64,000 nucleotides of DNA, taken from Tigriopus japonicus. Its lineage: Eukaryota; Arthropoda; Copepoda; Harpacticoida; Harpacticidae. Positions 57,201-64,000 of the stretch are shown here, piece after piece; within the stretch, counting starts at the first letter, position 1, and each line of letters opens with the position of its first letter. The notes under the pieces were generated by a model. That model ran no database searches. It was given only the letters and a program-made list of their open reading frames with translations, and was not told where the DNA came from. The DNA is taken from the NCBI GenBank assembly GCA_010645155.1, contig CM021312.1, forward strand, positions 714,492 to 778,491. Reading direction: 5' to 3'. The position numbers and the translations under genes are program-made.

Positions 57201-57977
57201 TCCTGTCTTGTCGATGAAGGAGAAGAAGAACACCAGACTACATCTAAGAATCGAATTGACGATGGCAACTTCCGGAGAATTAGCGACCAATTCTTACCTC
57301 ACTTTGAAGAGAAGGATCCAATGAAAATCTCAGAGCGGGATCGGATCCAATTGGAGCTTGAGGAACTCCGACAGAGCCGCCGCCGCTGCGCAATTTCAAG
57401 AATAAATAATGGTCAAGTGGATTCAGGCCAGAAAACTCGACCGCTTCAACGTTCAGTCAGTGTTGCTGCCTTCGATCGACAAAATGACGCAGTTGACACA
57501 TCTAGCCGGAGCAACGACATGATTCGGGCAATGTTCGAATCGCAAGCTCCAAAGATCAAATTTGGTGGGCATGGAGGTTCTTTGTCTTCTTTGTCTCAAA
57601 CATCCAAACCGCTCCCTGTCAGAACAAGAAAACTGCAGGATAAACGAAAATGGGTCCACGATACTGTAAGCAAATACTTCAACGTCATCTTGGAAGAACA
57701 GGAAGAAGATGATGATGATATCAAACAACTCTCGGAGCGGGAAGAAGACGAAGACGAAAACAATCAGAGCGTATTTTATCCCAACAGTGATACAGAGGAT
57801 GAAGGATATAACGGGAATGGGACGCCTACGGTTCCAAGCAATATCAAAGCCACATCATCCACGCGTCTTCGCGAAATGTTCCACACTACTCTGAACAAAG
57901 TTTCAAACAACCTTGGCACTAGCAAAGAGTTATTATTGGAACGATTTAAAACCTCGCTTAGCAATACGTTAAATTAA
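51212..57977 (+). CDS. Giant coiled-coil protein with nexilin-like KFE motifs and tandem repeats; one frameshift
   Basis: Two open frames, 51212-51976 and a second open from upstream of 51800 to 57977, join into about 2,250 codons if one frameshift near 51.82-51.87 kb is allowed (+1). There is no GT dinucleotide there for an intron. The N-terminal 200 residues are a charged Glu/Lys/Arg single helix. Then come scattered 'x-L-x-x-K-F-E' motifs, among them SLRAKFENIGQ and NLKQKFEAT, plus weaker forms (NIKDLFEN, DIKGKFAQ, MIRAMFES). Nexilin, an actin-binding muscle protein, has the closely similar NLKSKFEKIGQ. From about 56086 to 57390 a repeat with core RELEALRxLR occurs about 12 times. The C-terminus is acidic. 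I infer a cytoskeletal or actin-linked scaffold; the family is not firmly identified. Poly(A) signal at 58011-58017. Confidence 0.8.
56086..57390 (+). repeat. Tandem protein repeat (31-34 residues, about 12 copies) in the coiled-coil gene
   Basis: Cores at about 56086 (TELSAIREFRRN), 56176 (TELDHIREVRRR), 56278 (TELEAVKYWRES), 56371 (RELEALRYLRQQ), 56465 (RELEYIRQLRQK), 56557 (RELAALNYARKH), 56657 (KELEALRKLQKF), 56750 (RELEMVSDARKS), 56854 (QELEALRRTKSC), 56947 (QELANIKDIRSR), 57160 (NELQEIRALRRS) and 57352 (LELEELRQSRRR), with a diverged one near 57058. The period is mostly 90-105 bp. The cores are short amphipathic helices; the linkers between them are not conserved. Confidence 0.85.
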
Positions 57978-58023
57978 TGGTCGTAATTTTCTTATTTAAT
58001 AGAACCACGTTAATAAAGAATAC

Positions 58024-58674
58024 TCAAAATGTTCGGCGTAGTTGTTGCATTTCGGCGGCCACATTCCAAGCTGTTTGAATCTCCTCCAATGTATTGATTC
58101 CCCGCTTCCAAAGTCCGTATAACAATTGCTCTCGAGCATTCCCCATAAAGCGTTGGGTCAAAAAGCACGGTAAGCCATGATTGTTTGGACCATCCGTCGT
58201 TACGGGAACTCGGAGAAGTCCAAAGGTCTCGATCCCATAATGTTCAGCTTGTAACATATCACTCTCAATTTTGTGAAAGTCTGCTTCGCTCACCTCGAGA
58301 GCAAAGAAATGCAATTCCAGATCCCCGTAGGTTGTGTGTCGAGGATGAATATGAGACACAACGTGATCTTGATCCCGGAACACATATTTGTCCAAGTCTA
58401 GGTTGATTTCCTCTTTCATTTCTCGGTGAAGTCCGTCCAAGATGCTCTCCTCCTTTTCGACCATACCACCGGGAAAACTGATGTACCCGTCATCTCGAAA
58501 CATCATCAGCACTTTGGCACGCAGCGGCTGATTGTGGATCCCTTTGCGGTTGGTCCTGGCGTAAATCATGGCGTGAGCCCCAATGCGGTTTTCCTTTGAG
58601 CTCTGGCCAATGTCGAAAATTTTACTCGGGCCATCTTGAAGAAAGTCTGGATGTTCTGACACTGTTGAGCTCAT
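58024..58674 (-). CDS. NUDT16: NUDT16-like Nudix hydrolase, 216 aa
   Basis: Family members remove caps from snoRNA and mRNA and hydrolyse (deoxy)inosine diphosphates, mainly in nucleus and nucleolus. One exon, starting MSSTVSEHPDFLQ. The Nudix box is at residues 69-91, with G-x5-E-x7-R-E-x-x-E-E present. The usual Gly near the end of the box is Asn (EEINL). The 'SFPGG' entry and the C-terminal blocks 'GLLRVPV' and 'GLPCFLTQRFMGNAREQLL' point to the NUDT16 subfamily rather than other Nudix enzymes. The length fits (about 195 in vertebrates, plus a short N-terminal extension). It is tail to tail with the coiled-coil gene: only 46 bp separate the two stop codons, so the 3' UTRs must overlap or be tiny. 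Confidence 0.9.
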   Translation of the reverse strand: MSSTVSEHPDFLQDGPSKIFDIGQSSKENRIGAHAMIYARTNRKGIHNQPLRAKVLMMFRDDGYISFPGGMVEKEESILDGLHREMKEEINLDLDKYVFRDQDHVVSHIHPRHTTYGDLELHFFALEVSEADFHKIESDMLQAEHYGIETFGLLRVPVTTDGPNNHGLPCFLTQRFMGNAREQLLYGLWKRGINTLEEIQTAWNVAAEMQQLRRTF

Positions 58675-60224
58675 TTTCTGTTTTGACTCGGATTACTTGG
58701 TCGAAAATCGACACCTTCTTGGTGGCGTTTCCGAATCAAAAATGATCTCGTTAAGAAACACCCCAGTTGAAACTTTTTCAACTTACGTTGTTTGTTCTTA
58801 TTTGATTTTTCACAAAATATGCTTGCAACTCCTCAGGTAAAATCAAGGACAATTCTGAGTTCCCAGCTGATATTTGGGGTCGAGTGCCTTGCGAGAGAAA
58901 GAGGTCAAAGTGCAGAAATCAAAGTTGTACCTTGGGTGCTGACTACGTAAGCCGACTGACTGACTGACTGACTGACTGACGGACTATATCATTTGACCTT
59001 CAAAAACTTCCAACCGCCGCGCCAAATTGAGGTCTCGAAACGACGGCGAAACAAGTTTCATTTGTCATCACGAAAAGTATCTTCACGTGTCATTCCTCAG
59101 AAGTAAAGCAATAATTATGTTTGATCGACCGATCTAATTTGTCAAGTCTTGTCGATGACCTCCTAGCTCAATCTCGGGTAGGAAACAAGGTGTTATTCAC
59201 CTTGGCTAAACGGGGACCACTAGATAGTATAAGGTCAGTGGGCATGCGAGTACCCTGGCCTTTCTGGGACGACTAGTTGCGCTTGAAGTCGTGAGGCTCT
59301 CGCTCACCTTCCTTCTTTCTTTCCCTAGGATCATGCATGATGGTCTTTCCTCTTTCTCGCTCTCGCTCTTCCTTCTTCTCTAGTAAATTCCCCTGGTTTC
59401 CTGCCTAGCAATCATCCGCAGTCTTTGTTGCTTCGGTGCTCAATGAAACGGGCACACACAGGGTCGGGAATGGTTCTTTCTTTTTACTCGCTCTTGGTTG
59501 TTATGTAGTAGCTCCGATGTTCGGCTGCTTTGTGTGGTTGCGATGAAGGGAAAAAGTTCTCGAGGACCGGGAATCCACCAACTCAATTTCTCTCTCCGAG
59601 TGTCTCCCGGCAGATTGAACCGATCTTTCGGGCTCAGCTTTTGGCTTCGGAAAGTGGAAAAATTATCCTTCTCTTCAAAGGGAAACATCCTGGATCTGTT
59701 CAGTCGCAAAACTGAGCGTGAACCATTCACGTGTTGCGTTCTCGGGAGAAAACAACCTGTTGTTTGACATATCATTACAATTCATATCATTCTGACCTTG
59801 AGTATACAAATTTTGATTTCGAATCTGTGCGAATTGCTACTTGGTTTTGTTAAAGGAATTGTGAATAGTGTGATCTTGTGCTTGTATTAATTGATAAAAA
59901 TGAAGCTTGTTCGGTCAAGAAGTTTTCTTTGTAATACGGAGTATTCATCCAAATGAAGACCCAAAGTTGATTGGCCCATTGGTGTTTGTTTGAGTCAAAT
60001 TACCGATTGAGTGATGAAAATGACTGTGTCCACTGCCAGACCGGTCACTTTGAATATTAAAACCTCAGGTATGCAATTTTGTGTTCATTGAGCGGATGGC
60101 TCCAATATGATCTTAATAAAAGCACCCCTGGCCTGACAATCACCGTAGCCCTGTTTTGAGAAATGCCACTCATTATTTCAGCCATTTCCAAATAAGTCGC
60201 CCTCGGATCGTCGAGTCCGTTAAA
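58675..60224. other. Intergenic between NUDT16 and the ferlin gene
   Basis: Divergent starts. Holds a (GACT)n microsatellite at about 58953-58981. ORFs at 59440-59775 on both strands have no recognisable domain. Upstream promoter sequence for both genes presumably lies here. Confidence 0.45.
58953..58981. repeat. (GACT)n microsatellite
   Basis: About seven GACT units upstream of NUDT16. Confidence 0.9.
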
Positions 60225-62620
60225 ATGTCCTTAGAAGTGCGTCTCCTTTCATACAAAGGTAATGGAAGTTCATCGGGAGAGCGAATCATCAAATCCACTT
60301 TTCGAGGTATGGTAAAAGCACTTCCAAACATTTGCCATCTATATTCAACAGGCAAACTGCAACGTCTCTTTTCTTTCATGTCAGGGGTATCTCATGTATC
60401 CACCGTTTTTGTCGAGACGGAGACTCCATCATCCCTCAATCAGGTTAGTCGACTATGACGAGAAAAAAAACATTCTAAATTAGTCTAATCGTGAGCTTGC
60501 ATTCATGCATGACCGATTACATTGGCAATTTCGATAGCGAACGTTTGCCTAAAATAAAACGCAAACATATCTCAAACACCCATTACAATGAGTCCATCCT
60601 TCATTTTTCTTTCGATTTTGGTCCCATGAGACGCATTTTTGGTGTGTTCTTGAGATCCAGAATGGTTGTTTTGCGAATCCTGATTAAGCCTTAAACAAGG
60701 TCATCCGTATTTAGTGTCCCTTGCCAAACATTGAATTACTCGAAGCACAATAATCACACACTAATATTTAAGAGAAATCAGGTAAAGAGGACATCTCAAG
60801 GAATACCCGAAGCAAGTTTTGGGTAAATTGATAGGCTTGTTATAAAATTATGATTTTATTTTCAAGAACGACTCCCCAAACCAAGCTACGCACGCTCTAT
60901 TCTGAAAAATGATCCTACATTTGCAAAACCTAATGATGACTGAATTGCTTAAACGATGTAAACAAAGTCTTAGGCGAGCACCTCTACTTTTCCAGTTATT
61001 TATACCAAAAAGTCGCTTTGGCATCTTGTTTTGTCATAAGTTTCTGCTAAAACCCAGGGGCCTCCCCTGTACTATTCGTCCAATACAATTAACTTTTAAT
61101 CCTTTGTAACAGCGACTTGAATGGCCATTGGCGAGTGTCCTCAACAAATCGGAGGAGATCGAGATTCAAATTCTCTCCTATCACCGATTCCTTAACAATC
61201 GTGTCCTTGGATCTTGCATGTTCAGCCTTCACCGTCTGGTTGACGAATCGCCCATTCATTTGGCCGCCTCTTTGGTTGACCACACTGGAAGACCCTTGAA
61301 GGTGAGACTGATTGACTTGAATTTGACAGCGAAATCTTGCATGCTACTGGAATGAGGTGGAACGAGCTTGAGCTCCCATGAATAGAAACTATGCATTAGA
61401 AGACTGCACGCAATGTGTAGCTAGCCAATGTCTTTTGCAACAAGGCCGTGGGCTGAGCAACAGGCACGGGACCTCTCTAATGATAGAGGTCTTAACTCTA
61501 ATTGACTTTTCTCATTATTTTGACGTGAACCATAACGACATGCAATGGCCTAAACCTTTTGATGGCACCCAAGGTCTATTGTGGGGGTGTCTATAAGCCC
61601 TAATTAGTTGTTGGTTTTTCCTTGTTCGTCCAGGCATCACTTGATCTCGAGGTTTCCTATCGCTCTCCGTATGCTGTGGACACCGATGACAGTCTAGATG
61701 AGGAAGAGGAAGAATTTCAAGCTTTTGGCCACTCGCCTTCCCATGAATCTCTAAGCGGTCAAAGTCACTCACAATTGGATCGGGAGGGGAGTTTGGGCAG
61801 CCCAACTCATGAACGCGGAGCTCTCCTTTCCATCGAAAAGAATATTACCAATCTGGAGCGTTCCATTGCCAATAATCGTCGAAAAAAGAGCCCTCACTCT
61901 GCTGAATCAGCTCACACGGATCACGACAATTTCCATGTGGGATATTCTCGGCGCAGACTACTCCCAAGTCGTTCCACGGGTGTTCTAGATCAAGTGGGTT
62001 CCAAACCATCGAAGAAGAAGAAGCCTTTCATATTTCCCAACGTCAAGAAACAAAAGTGAGTCTCATCTTTCGAATCCAGGTTACGTTCCAAGCATATCTT
62101 TTGGTCGGATGATTTTGTACGTTTACGTAGAAGGAAATGGAACTGTGACGTGTCACTTCAATTCAAAATGTTGCAGTCTTGGAAACGAAATCTCGTTCGA
62201 GTTAACTAATTCATATTCTGACACGCATCAGAAAGTTTTTGTCATGTCGGAACATTCATAATTAGTATGCATTCGTGCCAATTTCTTCGTTAGAACAAAT
62301 GCCATTCGTTCCGTGCGAAATGTGCTGCGATTTGGTCGAAGCCGCTCGTCATCAGTGGAGGAAGATGAACGTTGTTTGGTGGCCAACGGATTTGGCCATC
62401 AACGTAGTGGAGGCGGAAACATGTCTGACCAATTCTCATCTGATGTGGAGACTGGACGAGGGACCATGAACAACGAGTTTATCACCGGTCATGATTCGGA
62501 GGAAGATAGGACCAACGAAATCAACGAAGTACTTGTGGAACTTGATGAGCGGGGTCGAAATCATGGCAGATTGGGATCCAAGGAAAACCAGATCAAAAAA
62601 GACAAAAAGCCCATGCGAAG
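60225..62620 (+). CDS. OTOF: Otoferlin-like ferlin, first five coding exons (3' partial)
   Basis: Ferlins are multi-C2 membrane proteins that couple calcium to vesicle fusion. Exons: 60225-60306 (MSLEVRLLSYKGNG), 60385-60443, 61113-61301, 61634-62055 and 62294-62620; donor GTAGGA at 62621. Phases 1, 0, 0, 2, 2 are consistent and all sites are GT-AG. The first four exons make an N-terminal C2 domain laid out as in otoferlin: 'IKSTFRG', 'VSHVSTV', 'LEWPLAS', 'EIEIQILSYHRFLNNRVLG', 'HLAASLVDHTG', 'LDLEVSYRSP'. A Ser/Glu/Lys-rich linker follows with 'IRSVRNVLRFGRSRS', comparable to the RSVFSAMKLG-type linker of otoferlin. The Asp residues that bind calcium are poorly kept, as in the otoferlin first C2. 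The rest lies past the window. Otoferlin versus another ferlin: otoferlin favoured. Confidence 0.85.
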
Positions 62621-64000
62621 GTAGGAAAGATATGAAAGGGAAAATTGGGCTTATATTGCTCATGGATTATTTAAGTGTCCGGTATGAAAGGGGTTTGCTT
62701 CCCATCAATGCCACCAAATGATGGTCCAATTTGTCAGCTTTCGAAATGTCGTAGAGGTCCACCTTCATTTCACATTTGTAAAGTCAATACTTTCAAAGGA
62801 TCCGGACGAGTGAAGGATAAATTCTCGTGGTTGTACTACTTGAACATAATCTTCAGAGAGAGAAATAAGAGAAAGGTGAGGAGAGAGGGATCTCTAGTAC
62901 GAGACAGAAAGACAGAAAGAAAGGAAAAGAAAGATGTTTCTGGAACTTAAACAAGTGTCATCTACTCGCACTGCAATACCAAAGCAGCTACACTATTCAT
63001 CCTTTAAGCTTACGGCACCTTAAAAATATAAATTCCACATGCCATGAATAAGCAAAATAGATGCCTCAAAAAACCCCATTCGATCTTGATCTATAATCCA
63101 ACAATAAAGGTCAAACATCTCACACGTTGAAGTCGGATCTTAATAAGAAAAAAAGTTCTATTTTCGAGGAAGAGACAGGCTTAAGGTTTTTCTTCAAGTG
63201 AATGTTTTCAAGGTCTCGTTGAAAGTCTTTATGATTTACGCCATATGAAACAGCTTTTCCCCGAGCACTTAAGCGATGAGGTCTTTGAACAGCGAAGAAT
63301 AGACCCTTGCATACTGCGTACATACATACTACGGAACATTCTCAGACACTTTCGGCTCTTTACTGGAATACAAACTCTGGCGACCTGTGAAACTTTTTCC
63401 TAAAAAAAGATACAGAACCTTTTGGTGCGGCCGCCTCTCCTGACATCTTGGAGATATTTGGACAATTGTTTGGTGAACACAATGTCCCCTTTTGGTTCGC
63501 CCTAAGTCTGGCTTCTTGTTTACGACAAAGACTACGTTGTGATCGAAGTGAGTGGACCGAGGCTAATGGGAAAAGATGAGCTTTTTCCAAATTTCTGGTC
63601 TTGGCTCTGTGCAAGTATGACGTCATCTTTGACATTTTGTTCATTTGCCCTGGATCTAAAAACTCGCAGCGTGTGCAACAAAAAGTCCCATCACGATAAC
63701 ATCTTTCATTGTGCAGAGAAAGAGGGACTTTTCGCTTGCTCCCAAAACCTGGTGCTCCTGTCAGCTCCAGCCATTGCCACGCTTCTAACAATCATTTTGC
63801 ACCACTGCTTCGGACCTCAAGTGGGTTGGTAATAATGTTTCAACCATCTGGTAAAGACCACCCAAGTTCCAAGATGGGTCAACATTTGTTGTGAAACTCA
63901 ATTACAAGTGTCTTCTTCTCTTCATGTGGCAATTAAGTTGACATTTATTTATGGCACACATCTCTCACTGCGTCGTGGATTGCTCAATTGTTCCCCTCGG
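62621..64000. other. Ferlin intron 5 (continues past the window); no exon recognised
   Basis: The next expected ferlin segment (second C2 domain) was not found before the window ends. The stretch has AG/GAAA-rich sequence at 62860-62940 and an unconvincing minus-strand frame at 63360-63791. Confidence 0.5.

Noticed and set aside
59440..59775. 111-codon minus and 89-codon plus ORFs upstream of the ferlin gene
   Set aside because: Overlapping on opposite strands, no domain, no splice partners; likely chance.
63360..63791. 143-codon minus-strand ORF near the right edge
   Set aside because: No recognisable domain and it lies in the expected ferlin intron.

Overview
This is a eukaryotic nuclear window, most likely from a crustacean and by inference a copepod. 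It contains GT-AG introns (the smallest confidently placed is 67 bp), AATAAA poly(A) signals, arthropod-style genes (a ZAD-type C2H2 zinc-finger gene, a cysteine-rich secreted-type protein with VPKxVC-like repeats, alpha-crystallin heat-shock proteins, a ferlin) and abundant degenerate transposons. The species assignment is inference. No bacterial or organellar features were seen.

Layout. 1-1530: the 3' end of a cysteine-rich gene (+). About 1.6-29 kb: a transposon-dense intergenic tract holding LINE fragments, one Ty3/gypsy element (gag and pol, minus strand, pol broken by one in-frame stop), two tRNA-derived SINE copies, foldback elements, a 50-bp satellite, and several short non-autonomous elements. 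Many of these short elements carry 8-bp target-site duplications and hAT-like ends; one hAT-like element lies inside another, which lies inside a LINE, and a paralogous copy of the LINE preserves the empty site. 25.3-30.7 kb: two intronless small heat-shock genes in divergent (head-to-head) orientation, each with heat-shock-element-like sequence upstream. 30.9-34.2 kb: a six-exon ZAD/C2H2 gene (-). 35.8-38.9 kb: single-exon DIS3 exosome ribonuclease (+). 39.0-42.5 kb: three-exon mitochondrial ATP synthase epsilon subunit (-), converging on DIS3 and hosting a hAT-like element in its first intron. 42.9-43.6 kb: a weak candidate gene. 43.8-47.4 kb: a tandem duplication of non-coding DNA ending about 310 bp before AP3D1. 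47.7-50.7 kb: AP-3 complex delta subunit (+), apparently without its C-terminal ear. 51.2-58.0 kb: a huge, nearly intronless coiled-coil protein (about 2,250 codons) with nexilin-like KFE motifs and a roughly 31-34-residue tandem repeat, split by one frameshift. 58.0-58.7 kb: a NUDT16-like Nudix hydrolase (-), tail to tail with the previous gene. 60.2-64 kb: the first five coding exons of an otoferlin-like ferlin (+), running off the window.

The genes do not form one pathway. They are mostly housekeeping (RNA decay: DIS3, NUDT16; membrane traffic: AP3D1, ferlin; energy: ATP5F1E), stress (small HSP pair), regulatory (zinc fingers) and cytoskeletal. The most unusual content is the stack of short hAT-like elements whose interiors are made of one repeated word per element, and the giant repeat protein.
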